Shown here: piece by piece, positions 10,596 to 20,424 of the stretch
Layout: the number at the start of each line of letters is the position of its first letter
Numbering within the stretch: the first letter of the stretch is position 1
Assembly: GCF_017051705.1 (NCBI RefSeq)
Contig: NZ_JAFIDJ010000003.1
Span: forward strand, 1 to 64,000
Direction: 5' to 3'
Origin: Algoriphagus lutimaris
GTDB taxonomy: Bacteria > Bacteroidota > Bacteroidia > Cytophagales > Cyclobacteriaceae
DNA length: 64,000 nucleotides
Program-made: the position numbers and the translations under genes
Notes under the pieces: model-generated
The model's input: the letters and a program-made list of their open reading frames with translations, nothing else
Databases searched by the model: none
Told to the model about the DNA's origin: nothing

Positions 10596-11822
10596 ATGGC
10601 TCAAGTTACCTGCTCTTTTTGCGGTAGAAATAAAAAAGATGTAGACCTGATGGTTTCGGGTATATCTGCCCATATCTGTAATTTCTGCATCGAACAAGCT
10701 CATTTGATTCTTGGTGAAGAAGATAAAACCAAAAAATCAGAAGGAGCCCAACCTAAATTCAAATTAAAAAAGCCAAAGGAACTAACTTCCTTCTTGGATC
10801 AATTTGTTATTGGACAGGATGAAGCAAAAAAAGTGCTAACCGTAGCGGTATACAACCACTATAAAAGGCTTTCCCAGAAAGACGAAAAAGATGATGTCAA
10901 AATTGAGAAATCAAATATCATCATGGTGGGTGATACAGGTACCGGAAAGACTTATTTAGCTAAAACTTTGGCAAAAATTCTTGAAGTACCTTTTTGTATT
11001 GCAGACGCAACGGTATTGACGGAAGCTGGGTATGTGGGAGAAGATGTAGAAAGTATTCTTACTAGGTTATTGCAGGCAGCAGATTACAATGTGGAAGCGG
11101 CTGAGCGAGGTATTGTGTACATTGATGAACTGGATAAAATTTCCAGAAAATCAGATAATCCGTCCATTACAAGAGATGTCAGCGGAGAAGGTGTACAACA
11201 GGCCATGTTAAAGCTTCTGGAAGGAACAGTAGTAAATGTACCACCACAAGGAGGCAGGAAACACCCAGATCAAAAGATGATTGCCGTGAATACGGAAAAT
11301 ATCTTATTTATCTGCGGTGGTGCTTTTGACGGGATTGCCAGACATATTGGAAAAAGACTCAATACTCAACCGATGGGATTCAGTAAGAATAATGCTGGCC
11401 CTTCTGCGGATAGAGAGAATTTATTGCAATATGTTACTGCCCAGGATTTAAAAGCCTTTGGATTGATTCCTGAATTAATCGGAAGACTTCCTGTGCTGAC
11501 TCACTTAGATCCATTGCATAAAGATTCCTTGAAAAGAATCCTTACCGAACCTAAAAATGCATTGGTAAAACAATACTCAAAACTTCTTGCTATGGAAGGA
11601 GTGAATATTGTGTTTGAGGATAGTGCCATCGAATTTATTGTAGACAAAGCAGTAGAGTACAATTTGGGAGCAAGAGGATTGCGATCCATTTGTGAGGCGA
11701 TTGTTACCGATGCGATGTATGAAATCCCATCTGATGAATCAATCACTGAATTGATCATTGATGGAAAATATGCTCAAAGTAAATTTGACAAGTCGAAATT
11801 CAAACGACTTCAGGTTGCATAA
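10596..11822 (+). CDS. clpX: ATP-dependent Clp protease ATP-binding subunit ClpX
   Basis: 408 residues. AAA+ unfoldase that feeds substrates to ClpP. The N-terminal zinc-binding domain carries [11 protein letters not shown] and CNFC (four cysteines). Walker A is [15 protein letters not shown], Walker B is IVYIDELDK, and the pore loop GYVGEDVES is intact. It follows clpP by three bases and ends at a strong terminator. Confidence 0.97.
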   Translation: MAQVTCSFCGRNKKDVDLMVSGISAHICNFCIEQAHLILGEEDKTKKSEGAQPKFKLKKPKELTSFLDQFVIGQDEAKKVLTVAVYNHYKRLSQKDEKDDVKIEKSNIIMVGDTGTGKTYLAKTLAKILEVPFCIADATVLTEAGYVGEDVESILTRLLQAADYNVEAAERGIVYIDELDKISRKSDNPSITRDVSGEGVQQAMLKLLEGTVVNVPPQGGRKHPDQKMIAVNTENILFICGGAFDGIARHIGKRLNTQPMGFSKNNAGPSADRENLLQYVTAQDLKAFGLIPELIGRLPVLTHLDPLHKDSLKRILTEPKNALVKQYSKLLAMEGVNIVFEDSAIEFIVDKAVEYNLGARGLRSICEAIVTDAMYEIPSDESITELIIDGKYAQSKFDKSKFKRLQVA

Positions 11823-11840
11823 TTTAAGCTTAAAATAGAC

Positions 11841-11877
11841 AAAAGCCCTGTAATTAACTTTGCAGGGCTTTTTTTAT
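11841..11877 (+). terminator. Terminator after clpX
   Basis: AAAGCCCTG pairs with CAGGGCTTT around a 13-base loop and is followed by a T run. Confidence 0.82.
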
Positions 11878-11907
11878 ACTAAAATTTCTACCTGTAAAAC
11901 CTTCATT

Positions 11908-13437
11908 TTAGTCCAGCACCAAAGTCATTATCGATTTTGCAGGTACTTGAAAATCAGTTGAAACTAATAAAGGGGATAAATTTGACTGCTCGTTGGTCAG
12001 GTAACTTTGAATCGAAGTAATCTTGGAGCTATCACCATTCAATGAGACTTGAATAGCCTTAGGCTCGGGATTCACCAAAACGACCACTTTTTGTTTGCCT
12101 CCAGGATCTAAATAGGCAGACACCATTAATTTACCCGAATTGATGGAGGCCTCTACCCTCACAAATCCCGGTCGGACAAACCGACTATAATTTCCTAAAG
12201 TCCATAGCATTTTACTTTCATAAAAAGCCCCGTCACTCTTATCCTTATCTATATAAACCAATCCATCCTTATAATTATAGGGTGATACTGCTAGCCACCA
12301 ATTCCATGCAGATGCGTTTGAAATCGTTAAATCTTGATGAATCACTCTAGCCAAGTAAAGTGCTGATTCCATTCCTAAATCCCTTCCATTCCCATTTATT
12401 TCACCTTCATTCCCTCCGAGTATACAATATTCCGTCATCCAGTAGTTGAGTCCCGGTATTGCTTCCAATTCAGACAAAACTTGGGACCTTAGTTTTTCGG
12501 AAACAGTTGAAGGGCTAGTGGTAAAGTAACTATGAGCAGAGATCACTTGAGAAACATGGCTCAAATTCCCCAGATAATTCTCAGAGGATGGATCAAAAAA
12601 AGCTTTCACTTGTTCACCTCGATCAGGCTTATCAGCCAATTCAAAAAGGTAGTTTATTTTCCCTGCTTCCGCCACATCAATTTTGGCTTCAAACCCTTGT
12701 TCAGAAAGACTTTGATCAAGAATTTTTATAAAAGATGCTATTTCATCATTGGTATAAGGGTTTCCCTCTTGTCCACCATCAGACCAGTCCCATTGGGGTT
12801 CATTGACCGGACTAATATACTTAGGGTGAAGACCAATGTTCTGAAGCCCAATTCCCACAGAACTTATATAATCCGCAAAATCCTTTGCCTTATCTCGATC
12901 AAGATTGGACTTTCCATCGCTGGAGAATGCTTTCCCATTTTTAGTAAATTGAACTAATGGACTGTTTGAAAAAAGTAACAATTTATCCACTCCCCGATCT
13001 TTAGCTGCCTGGGCAAACCAAACTTGGCCTTTTGCTTTTGACATGTCAAGCTTTCCTTCAGAATTTAGGAAGGACTCTGCCCTTCTCCACTCGTCTTTGA
13101 TTCCACTTTCTTTTCCTTGCTCTGCACTGCCGGCACCTAAATTGAACCTCCACATGGACAAACCGATTCCCTTAGGCTTTCCACTTTCTGACTTTGTGCT
13201 AAAAAGTAAATCAGCGATTGCATTTTTTTTCCCATCTGGCCAGAGTCCTACAAATTGAATAGACCAGGCATCGGAAGCTCCAAAATGATCAATTGTTTGA
13301 AATTGATTATTTGAATTTATGGTAAGAATAACGGATTCCTCCCCTTGAGCAAAGCTACTTTTACTTAAAAATAAGCAGCCAATACTAGTGAGGACAAATA
13401 AACAGAGATGTCTGAACAAGGGTAAAAGTTGATACAT
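11908..13437 (-). CDS. Secreted glycoside hydrolase family 30 enzyme
   Basis: 509 residues with a signal peptide ending near residue 30 (KSSFAQ). It is a (beta/alpha)8 retaining glycosidase of the GH30 type. The acid/base glutamate lies in SPVNEPQW (Glu213) and the nucleophile in YWMTEYCILGG (Glu336). HFGASDAWS near residue 51 and the C-terminal beta-sandwich (about 430-509, VVVLVNPEP) are typical of the family. The closest substrate class may be beta-1,6-galactan or related plant or algal glycans, but GH30 subfamilies differ and this is a guess. No SusC/D pair is nearby, so it is not part of a recognisable polysaccharide utilisation locus. Confidence 0.85.
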   Translation of the reverse strand: MYQLLPLFRHLCLFVLTSIGCLFLSKSSFAQGEESVILTINSNNQFQTIDHFGASDAWSIQFVGLWPDGKKNAIADLLFSTKSESGKPKGIGLSMWRFNLGAGSAEQGKESGIKDEWRRAESFLNSEGKLDMSKAKGQVWFAQAAKDRGVDKLLLFSNSPLVQFTKNGKAFSSDGKSNLDRDKAKDFADYISSVGIGLQNIGLHPKYISPVNEPQWDWSDGGQEGNPYTNDEIASFIKILDQSLSEQGFEAKIDVAEAGKINYLFELADKPDRGEQVKAFFDPSSENYLGNLSHVSQVISAHSYFTTSPSTVSEKLRSQVLSELEAIPGLNYWMTEYCILGGNEGEINGNGRDLGMESALYLARVIHQDLTISNASAWNWWLAVSPYNYKDGLVYIDKDKSDGAFYESKMLWTLGNYSRFVRPGFVRVEASINSGKLMVSAYLDPGGKQKVVVLVNPEPKAIQVSLNGDSSKITSIQSYLTNEQSNLSPLLVSTDFQVPAKSIMTLVLD

Positions 13438-13478
13438 TTTTAAAAATACAACATACCCTCCAAATTCCTTTACAGGAG

Positions 13479-14597
13479 TTAATTAAGTGTATTCAAAATC
13501 AAATCCGCAGTATTTTCAGACGCACTAGTCTCTCCTAAACGCTCTTTAATCAAATTATATCCTTGCAGTACCTGACCTTTATAAACTGGATTCGACAAGA
13601 TTAAATTGAGTTCCTTCTTCAAATTTTCAATTGAAAAATCATCTTGTATCAATTCTTTGACCACCTCCTTTTCTGCAATCAAATTCACTAAGGAGATAAA
13701 ATCAATTTTCACTAGGCGTTTTGCAAAGAAATAGGTCACTGGACTGGTTTCATATACTACGATTTGGGGAACTCTAAATAAGGCTGTTTCCAAAGTGGCA
13801 GTCCCTGAAGTCACAACTGCCGCGACAGCATGAGAAAGTAAATCATAGGTTTGATTATAGACAACCTTCAACCCAGCCCGAATAGCAGGTGCATAAACTG
13901 ATTCATCCAAAGTATCCACAGCTGCGATTACAAATTGAGCTTGAGGAAATGAGGAAGATAAGGCAATCATTTTATCCAACATGGCTTTAACTTCCTGAGT
14001 TCTACTCCCCGGAAGCAATGCGATGATAGGCTGATAGTTAATTTCATTCTTTTGAAAGAAAAAATCGTGGGGGGTAAACTTTTTGATTTCGTCAAATAAA
14101 GGGTTTCCTACATAGTTGACATCCATCTCATAGGTTTTAAAAAAAGCTGGTTCAAAAGGTAATATTGAATACACATGATCCGTAAACTTTCTCAGTTTAA
14201 AAGCTCTTTTTTGGTTCCAGGCCCAGACTTTAGGAGGGATATAATAATGAACAGGAATACCATGTCCTTTCGCGAATTCCGCAATCTTCATATTAAAGCC
14301 ACCATAATCCACCAAAATAATTCCATCAGGACGATATTGAAGGATATCTTTTTTCACCAAGTTGAGGTACTTAAGTACTTTTCTAAAACCCAGGACCACC
14401 TCCAAGAAACCCATTAGCGCTACTTCAGCATAATCTACTGCCAATTCCACTCCGGCTTCTTTGGAAAACTTCCCTCCCATGCCTCTTACTTCAATACTTG
14501 GTTTTTTGTGTTTAAGAGCCAACACCAAATTGGATGCATGCATATCTCCTGATCGCTCTCCTGAGATGATATACAATTTCAATGATTTCCCGGGCAT
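13479..14597 (-). CDS. lpxB: Lipid-A-disaccharide synthase
   Basis: 372 residues, GT19 family. It joins UDP-2,3-diacylglucosamine and lipid X to form the lipid A disaccharide at the inner face of the cytoplasmic membrane. The family motifs SGERSGDMHAS near the N terminus, MGFLEVV, YYIPPKVWAW, ALLPGSRTQEV and SGTATLETAL are visible. It lies in the same direction as GH30 (about 40 bp downstream) and queD, but a terminator separates queD from lpxB. Confidence 0.95.
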   Translation of the reverse strand: MPGKSLKLYIISGERSGDMHASNLVLALKHKKPSIEVRGMGGKFSKEAGVELAVDYAEVALMGFLEVVLGFRKVLKYLNLVKKDILQYRPDGIILVDYGGFNMKIAEFAKGHGIPVHYYIPPKVWAWNQKRAFKLRKFTDHVYSILPFEPAFFKTYEMDVNYVGNPLFDEIKKFTPHDFFFQKNEINYQPIIALLPGSRTQEVKAMLDKMIALSSSFPQAQFVIAAVDTLDESVYAPAIRAGLKVVYNQTYDLLSHAVAAVVTSGTATLETALFRVPQIVVYETSPVTYFFAKRLVKIDFISLVNLIAEKEVVKELIQDDFSIENLKKELNLILSNPVYKGQVLQGYNLIKERLGETSASENTADLILNTLN

Positions 14598-14619
14598 TTC
14601 AGCTTTCTCTAAATTTTAT

Positions 14620-14657
14620 CTAAAAAAAGAAAAGTAGGTTTTCTAAACCTACTTTTC
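14620..14657 (-). terminator. Terminator after queD
   Basis: On the minus strand GAAAAGTAGGTTT pairs with AAACCTACTTTTC around a short loop and is followed by seven T residues. Confidence 0.8.
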
Positions 14658-14682
14658 CATTTAATTTTTATTTCGATCGAAT

Positions 14683-15102
14683 TCAATCTCCATAATACTC
14701 CACAAAATTCCGTGGAGTTTCGTACAAAGTCAATTTATGCAAGCCTCCTTTATTGGTGATTTCTTTCACTGCAGGCTCTAGAATCTTCCAGAACTCCATC
14801 ACTAGATTTTCACAACTAGCCAACTTCCCCTCCATAAAATCCACGTCTACGTTAAGATTCTTATGGTCTACTTTTTCAATCACTAGCTTCCTAATGATGG
14901 TACTTAATTTTTTTAAATCCACTACAAATCCGGTGTCAGGATCAGGCAATCCTTTCACCATCACAATTAACTCAAAGTTGTGACCATGCCAATTCACATT
15001 GGCACAAGGTCCAAAAACCTCCACATTTTTCTCATCAGTCCACTTTGGATTCCACAGCTTGTGGGCAGCATTAAAGTGTTCTTTTCGGCAAACGTAAATC
15101 AT
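14683..15102 (-). CDS. queD: 6-carboxy-5,6,7,8-tetrahydropterin synthase
   Basis: 139 residues from the ATG at 15102. It converts 7,8-dihydroneopterin triphosphate to CPH4, the second step to queuosine. The zinc ligands are seen as EHFNAAH and NWHGHNFEL, with the catalytic cysteine in FGPCANVNWHGH. A longer open frame reaches 15171, but it crosses a promoter box (TACCTTTG at 15129-15122), and MIYVCRKEHFNAAH is the expected N terminus. queE, the next enzyme of the pathway, lies about 2.3 kb upstream on the same strand, separated by an outer-membrane protein gene. Confidence 0.93.
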   Translation of the reverse strand: MIYVCRKEHFNAAHKLWNPKWTDEKNVEVFGPCANVNWHGHNFELIVMVKGLPDPDTGFVVDLKKLSTIIRKLVIEKVDHKNLNVDVDFMEGKLASCENLVMEFWKILEPAVKEITNKGGLHKLTLYETPRNFVEYYGD

Positions 15103-15121
15103 AGCTTTCTTAAATAGGACG

Positions 15122-15129
15122 CAAAGGTA
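15122..15129 (-). promoter_or_regulatory. -7 promoter box of queD
   Basis: TACCTTTG on the minus strand, 20 bases before the chosen ATG. The spacing supports the shorter queD start. No clear -33 element is seen. Confidence 0.5.
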
Positions 15130-15450
15130 GCTAAAAGAAAGAAAATAATGGAATTCAGAAGAATTTACCAATCAAAAAGGAGGATGAATCTGGCTTGAAT
15201 AGAAATAGATCACCTCCTACCTATTAAACTTATTAATAAAAAAACATAGTCCTTAAGGTTTTATATTGAAATTTCAAAAGCCAACCTTTTCAATAAATTA
15301 AAATTAATCTAGCTATAATTAAATTTTATTTAAGACAGCTTACAAAAATTAAAACTATCAGAAAAACCATTGATAATAAGAGGGAGAAAAAAAATCTAAG
15401 TCTTTTAAGTATTGGAGAAGCTTTTTTGGCAAAATAATGATAACCAGTAC
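15130..15450. other. AT-rich spacer between queD and the OmpA-family gene
   Basis: About 320 bases with no credible reading frame, RNA gene or terminator. Confidence 0.5.
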
Positions 15451-17373
15451 TTATAGCACTTTAATAGTAATCCTCCTGTTTAAAGCTTGATTTTCTGCTG
15501 TCGTATTCGGAACAACAGGCTCTTTATCTCCTTTTCCTTCCACCATCACTCTCCCAGGATGCATTCCCGCTCCTACGAGGTATTGTTGTACACTTTTGGC
15601 TCTTTGAAGGCTCAATTGCAGATTATAACCAGGAGAACCTACGTTATCTGTATGACCAGTAATTAAAATATTGACATTAGGATTTTCTTCTAGAAATTTC
15701 ACAAGCCTTTTCAAGGAGGACATAGACTGAGGCTTCAGTTCATATTTATCAAAGTCAAAGAATATGTTTTCAAAAACAAACTCTTCTCCTGAAGCCACCG
15801 GAACAAGCTCCACATTCAAATCCTTGACATTTTGAAGCTTATCACGCTCTACATTATAAATCTTTGGCAAAAATCCCTTTTTCTCCACATATAAGCCTGA
15901 AATTCCTTTATTGGGATACAGCATCATAAATTCTCCATTCTTGCCATCTGACTTAAATTCATACAGCGTACTATCATTGGTCAAAGAGACTAATGACAAG
16001 GTTGCATCAATAGGCTCTCCGGTCTTTTCATTAAAGACTTTCCCTCCTGTTACCGTTAAATTTTCCCCTAAGTAGATTTCTTGAGGAAACCTGAATCGAT
16101 ATAAAATAGACCGATCTTTTCCATTTTCACCGGATGTAAGCTCTGTGAAGTAGGCATAATCTTTCTGAGCTGTAATAAATAGGGCCACTTGATCTAAATG
16201 ATCGTTAATCGGTAAGCCAAGATTTTCCGGTTCAGAAAACTCACCATTTTTCACCCTGGAAAGAAATATATCCATCCCCCCAAAACCTTGATGACCATCT
16301 GAGGCGAAAAACAAGATTTCATTATTAAAAAACATAAAAGGAGAAATCTCATCCTTCGCAGTGTTCACCACACTTCCCAGGTTTTTTGCTTCAGCCCAAG
16401 ATCCATCCGATTGACGAACACTATACCATATATCATTGCCTCCATATCCTCCTCTTCGATTGGAGGAAAAGAACAAAATTCGTCCATCTGCTGATAAAGA
16501 AGGCTGAGAATCCCAAGATCTTGAGTTCACCTCTTTCCCCATATTTTTTGGTCGCTGCCAATTGCCGTTGACTTTATAAGCGATGTAAAGATCACAACTA
16601 CCTTGAGAGTCTGGAGCATCGCAGGAAGTATAAATCAGAATATTCCCATCCGCAGTAACTGAGCAGGTACCTTCATTGTATTGAGAGTTAATCGTTTGAG
16701 CGATACTTACAGGTTTGGTCCAAGCGCCATCCGGTTCCGCATAAGAAGTATAAATATCCTCTTTATCAAAATTCCCAGTCCCATCTCTTTTTGTAAACAG
16801 GATTTGTTCTCCATCGGCTGTGAGTACTGGGAAATACTGCAATTGAAAGTTATTGAGCGGATCTTCCAGCTTTTCTTTTTCTATTTCCATTGACTTATCC
16901 AACTGTGCAGTTAGAAAATCCATGCTTGTTTTCATCTGAACATAGTAGATGCTCTTTTTGAAAGACTCATCGAACAAGGGGTCTGCTTCCTGAAAAGTTT
17001 CATAGGCTTCCTGGAATCTTCCCTGAGCCATATACAGATTAGTAAAAAGCCATCCAAAATCCGCCTTATTCTTTGTTGTGGCATTTTTCCCTGCTAATCT
17101 TTTTTTTCCAGCTATTGCCACTTCTTCCGCTTGATCTAAATTACCTTGAGTAATATAGAGCTGGGACATTTTGATGTAGGCTTCCAAAAAAGAAGCCTCT
17201 CTATTGATGGCCGCTTTGTATTTTGCTATAGCCAAATCGTATTGTCGGGAAAGAGTTAGTTCTTCTCCTTCTTGATACAATTTTATTGCCTTTCCATCTA
17301 TTATGGAATAGGTTTGAGCTTGGCTCAGGCTAAAAACAAAGAAAAAGGTTATTCCTAATAGAAAACGGTGCAT
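15451..17373 (-). CDS. OmpA-family outer-membrane protein with TPR, PD40 and CRD domains (PorE-like)
   Basis: 640 residues. The signal peptide ends near residue 19 (SLSQAQ). In order come TPR-like helices (about 30-150), a PD40/WD40-like beta propeller (about 190-430, with repeats such as QPSLSADGRILFFSSNR), a carboxypeptidase regulatory-like fold (about 435-520, VTGGKVFNEKTGEPIDATLSL), and a C-terminal OmpA peptidoglycan-binding domain (about 535-640, ILITGHTDNVGSPGYN, QRAKSVQQYL). This is the domain order of PorE of Porphyromonas gingivalis, which ties the type IX secretion machine to peptidoglycan. Similar paralogues are common beside porP genes, so the PorE role is inference. It follows queE after four bases and is probably co-transcribed with it. 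Confidence 0.85.
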   Translation of the reverse strand: MHRFLLGITFFFVFSLSQAQTYSIIDGKAIKLYQEGEELTLSRQYDLAIAKYKAAINREASFLEAYIKMSQLYITQGNLDQAEEVAIAGKKRLAGKNATTKNKADFGWLFTNLYMAQGRFQEAYETFQEADPLFDESFKKSIYYVQMKTSMDFLTAQLDKSMEIEKEKLEDPLNNFQLQYFPVLTADGEQILFTKRDGTGNFDKEDIYTSYAEPDGAWTKPVSIAQTINSQYNEGTCSVTADGNILIYTSCDAPDSQGSCDLYIAYKVNGNWQRPKNMGKEVNSRSWDSQPSLSADGRILFFSSNRRGGYGGNDIWYSVRQSDGSWAEAKNLGSVVNTAKDEISPFMFFNNEILFFASDGHQGFGGMDIFLSRVKNGEFSEPENLGLPINDHLDQVALFITAQKDYAYFTELTSGENGKDRSILYRFRFPQEIYLGENLTVTGGKVFNEKTGEPIDATLSLVSLTNDSTLYEFKSDGKNGEFMMLYPNKGISGLYVEKKGFLPKIYNVERDKLQNVKDLNVELVPVASGEEFVFENIFFDFDKYELKPQSMSSLKRLVKFLEENPNVNILITGHTDNVGSPGYNLQLSLQRAKSVQQYLVGAGMHPGRVMVEGKGDKEPVVPNTTAENQALNRRITIKVL

Positions 17374-17377
17374 AAAC

Positions 17378-18004
17378 CTATGGGATGTCCATAAATTTAT
17401 GAGTTTGAAGCGAAATTTTCCAATTTGGATGACTTTTCGAGTAATTAATAATCAAAGGAGTGAATTTTTCTGCTTTACTCCATTCAGGCTGAAGTCGTAA
17501 TTCACAACTAGCCTTCACCTTAAGAGCGTGATTTTCAGCAAAGTCAAAATCACTTGCATGAAAAATAACTACTTTCAATTCATCTGCATGATCATATATG
17601 GAAGGATGAGGTGCTTTAAACTTCTTTGGCGAAAAACATACCCAATCAAAATTTCCAGAGAAAGGGTGCGCTCCTGAAGTTTCAATATTAGTTGAAAATC
17701 CTTTTTTCTTCAGCAAAGCAGTTAAAGGACCCAAATCGTACATCAATGGTTCTCCACCAGTGATTACAACTAATTTACCAGGATACTTTTCTACTTCTTC
17801 TACTATTTCATCTATGGATAAAACCGGCCATTTCCCCGCTTCCCAAGACTCCTTTACATCACACCAAACGCAACCCACATCACAGCCACCAAGCCGGATA
17901 AAATAAGCAGGATGTCCAGTAAATCTCCCCTCGCCCTGAATGGTATAAAATGCTTCCATCACTGGAAGCGAAACGCCTTTTGCAATTAAATCTTTTGTCT
18001 TCAT
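17378..18004 (-). CDS. queE: 7-carboxy-7-deazaguanine synthase
   Basis: 208 residues. Radical SAM enzyme that converts CPH4 to CDG in queuosine biosynthesis. The [4Fe-4S] cysteines appear as GGCDVGCVWCD (Cys-x3-Cys-x2-Cys), preceded by FYTIQGEGRFTGHPAYFIRLGG without interruption. VVITGGEPLM is the SAM-binding GGE motif. The start follows a TACCTTTG box at 18059-18052. The gene runs into the OmpA-family gene with only four bases between them. Confidence 0.94.
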   Translation of the reverse strand: MKTKDLIAKGVSLPVMEAFYTIQGEGRFTGHPAYFIRLGGCDVGCVWCDVKESWEAGKWPVLSIDEIVEEVEKYPGKLVVITGGEPLMYDLGPLTALLKKKGFSTNIETSGAHPFSGNFDWVCFSPKKFKAPHPSIYDHADELKVVIFHASDFDFAENHALKVKASCELRLQPEWSKAEKFTPLIINYSKSHPNWKISLQTHKFMDIP

Positions 18005-18051
18005 GAATTTTTGATGAAGCGGGCAATTGAACCGCTGGTGAAAATCAAGTG

Positions 18052-18059
18052 CAAAGGTA
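18052..18059 (-). promoter_or_regulatory. -7 promoter box of queE
   Basis: TACCTTTG on the minus strand, about 48 bases before the queE ATG. The -33 element is not convincing. Confidence 0.45.
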
Positions 18060-18115
18060 CGTCTTTGTATTGGAATATAGAAAGAATATCAAAAGCTTAG
18101 CGTATGACACTCTTC

Positions 18116-18553
18116 TCATAACTTTTTCAACATGACTATTCTAAAATTTTCAACAGAGTCCTTTCGAATCACCTCTACTATTTTAAAATTCCTACCCAGA
18201 CCAAATTTGATCATTTCAGGAAATCTATTTCGAGTTTTAAAAAACACTTTCTTGAACCCATTCTTTTTAGCCCATTCCTCTTGATAATCTGCCAATGCAG
18301 TCGCCACACCACTTTTCCTGAATGCTGGCCTCACTCCTCCTATCCAAGAATACAAGACTTCTGGTTTCTGACTTTGATACCCTACTTTAAACCCTACTAA
18401 CTCTCCGTTTTGCTCCGCAACCAAGGCTAAGTACATATTATCTTTGAGCCGCTCTTTATAAAATTCAAACTCAACCTTTTCATAAAATTCAGGAATCCCC
18501 TGATGAATCTGAAAAATCTCTTCGATGCTTCCTTCTCTAACTACTAATTCCAT
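18116..18553 (-). CDS. GNAT-family N-acetyltransferase
   Basis: 145 residues with one acetyltransferase fold. The acetyl-CoA loop is VRPAFRKSGVATALADYQEEWA (motif A, R-x-x-G-x-A), preceded by the beta strand YLALVAEQNGELVGFKVGY. The substrate cannot be inferred. It sits alone between queE and the amidohydrolase gene. Confidence 0.8.
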   Translation of the reverse strand: MELVVREGSIEEIFQIHQGIPEFYEKVEFEFYKERLKDNMYLALVAEQNGELVGFKVGYQSQKPEVLYSWIGGVRPAFRKSGVATALADYQEEWAKKNGFKKVFFKTRNRFPEMIKFGLGRNFKIVEVIRKDSVENFRIVMLKKL

Positions 18554-18649
18554 AGGAAAGTAAATTCAATCGTCCTTAAAAACATCAAAGTGGCAAAATC
18601 CGGGGATTAAACCGATTCTTGCCACCTTAATAATAAAAGCTTAAAACGT

Positions 18650-20251
18650 TTACTTTTTCACTGTAGGGTAGGTCACTCCCAATTGTTCCAAATACGTATC
18701 ATACTTGGTTTCATCAAAGTAATATTTCTCCAACATAGGACGGTATAAGTCCATAATCTGTTTATTAAGATAAATAGGTGCCTCATCGCTGTCAGAGATC
18801 ATTGGCTTGTACTGCTCCTCTTTTGTCTGCACGTTTTTAAAGTAATCCCAAGCTTCATCCACCAATTCAGGATTTAACAAGAAATCCAAAATGGTCATGG
18901 CTTCCGCTTTTGCGCCTGCAGTCACCCCTTTATGAGCAATTGGAGTAGCCATTGCAATGGCATTTGCCCAATGGTGACCTGGAAGTCCAGGGATATTTGA
19001 AGGAAATCTCAAGGTAACCGTTGGTAGCACCCAAGACACATCTCCTATATCATCAGAGCCTCCAGAACGAGGAGTAGTAACGGGCAAGCCCAACGTATCC
19101 AATTTAGTGGGAAGCCCCTCCACTCTGGTAGAGTTCACTTCCTTTTGCACCGCTTTTGCCAAAGTCTGATCTTCTTCAGACCATTCAGGTAAACCAACTT
19201 TCAAGATATTGGCATACATTTTTTCTGCGATCACCTTGTTAAAGTGTCTAGGCCAGGCTGTTCCTAAAATTTTGGAAGTCATTTCAGTATCAGTCATCAA
19301 GGCTGCACCTGCAGCCATTTTATTGGCAACTTCATACATTTCCATTATCCCATCGTATTTCACATCTCTGAAATAATACCAAATAGATGCTTTTGAAGGA
19401 ACTACATTAGGTTGGTCTCCTCCATCAGTAAAAATGGAATGAGATCTTTTTAAGGGATCTAAATGCTCTCTTCTATAATTCCAGCCAACATTCATCAATT
19501 CTGCAGCATCCAAGGCGCTTCTCCCTCTCCATGGTGCTCCAGCCGCATGAGCTGCCTCTCCACTAAAGGTATATTCTACAGAAATCAAGCCTGTACCAGA
19601 AGCCTGACCATAGCTTACTCCCAAATTATTTCCCACATGGGTGAAAATACAGATATCGATATCATCAAAAAGTCCATCTCTCACAAACCAGGCTTTAGAA
19701 GCTACCAGCTCCTCCGCAATTCCTGGCCATAAGATCAAGGTTCCTCCAATATTTTCTCTTTCCATGATTTTCTTCACGGCCAAAGCCGCCGTAATATTCA
19801 AAGGTATCCCTGCATTATGCCCTTCTCCATGACCTGGAGCTCCTTCTACAATAGGCTTATGGTAAGCTACTCCTGGATATTGAGAGGCTTTTGGAATATC
19901 ATCTACATCTGAGCCCAAAGCAATGACAGGACCTTCACCATTACTCCAAGTGGCAAACCAAGCAGTGGGAATACCAGATACTCCCATTTTGATTTCAAAA
20001 CCATTTTCTGCCAGGATACCTGTTAGGTACTTGGAGGATTCAATCTCCTGGAACCCTAATTCCGCAAAACTGAAAATCTTATCAACCATGACTTGACTCA
20101 GTTTAGCATCAGCCTGAACTAGATTTAGAGCTTCCTCTTTTAATGCTTCTTTTTGTTTGGCAGAATACTTTTTCTGGCCAAAAGCAAATTGAGAGATCAA
20201 TAAGGCAGCACAAACCGAAAGGGCTGACCGCCATAGGGTAGAAATTTTCAT
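18650..20251 (-). CDS. M20-family amidohydrolase (AbgB-like), secreted
   Basis: 533 residues with a signal peptide ending near residue 25 (SQFAFGQ). It belongs to the amidohydrolase branch of peptidase M20, closest by motif to aminobenzoyl-glutamate utilisation protein B: AELGFQEIESS, GEGHNAG, FSGEAAHAAGAPW, GSDDIGDVSW and GLPGHHWA. Metal ligands are the His of GHNAG and the His and Glu of later motifs. It probably hydrolyses an N-acyl or amide-linked amino acid in the periplasm. The true substrate is unknown. It is a single gene, divergent from leuS. Confidence 0.85.
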   Translation of the reverse strand: MKISTLWRSALSVCAALLISQFAFGQKKYSAKQKEALKEEALNLVQADAKLSQVMVDKIFSFAELGFQEIESSKYLTGILAENGFEIKMGVSGIPTAWFATWSNGEGPVIALGSDVDDIPKASQYPGVAYHKPIVEGAPGHGEGHNAGIPLNITAALAVKKIMERENIGGTLILWPGIAEELVASKAWFVRDGLFDDIDICIFTHVGNNLGVSYGQASGTGLISVEYTFSGEAAHAAGAPWRGRSALDAAELMNVGWNYRREHLDPLKRSHSIFTDGGDQPNVVPSKASIWYYFRDVKYDGIMEMYEVANKMAAGAALMTDTEMTSKILGTAWPRHFNKVIAEKMYANILKVGLPEWSEEDQTLAKAVQKEVNSTRVEGLPTKLDTLGLPVTTPRSGGSDDIGDVSWVLPTVTLRFPSNIPGLPGHHWANAIAMATPIAHKGVTAGAKAEAMTILDFLLNPELVDEAWDYFKNVQTKEEQYKPMISDSDEAPIYLNKQIMDLYRPMLEKYYFDETKYDTYLEQLGVTYPTVKK

Positions 20252-20380
20252 AGGATTGGTGGTTTGGTTAAGTTGGAAAATACTAAAAAGTACCGAGTTG
20301 ATTTAAAAAAAATGACCAGTGGATATAATTTATAGACAAGAGGAATTACAGATTTTCATTCCAAACCCAGTCAATTTTCC

Positions 20381-20388
20381 TATTTTTG
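20381..20388 (+). promoter_or_regulatory. -7 promoter box of leuS
   Basis: TATTTTTG, 37 bases before the leuS ATG. No leucine-rich leader peptide or terminator lies between it and the gene. Confidence 0.5.
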
Positions 20389-20424
20389 CAGGCGTTTAGC
20401 TAAAAAAACACGAATATTTCAATC

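Noticed and set aside
20389-20424. Leucine attenuator before leuS
   Set aside because: The leader is too short and has neither Leu codons nor a hairpin.
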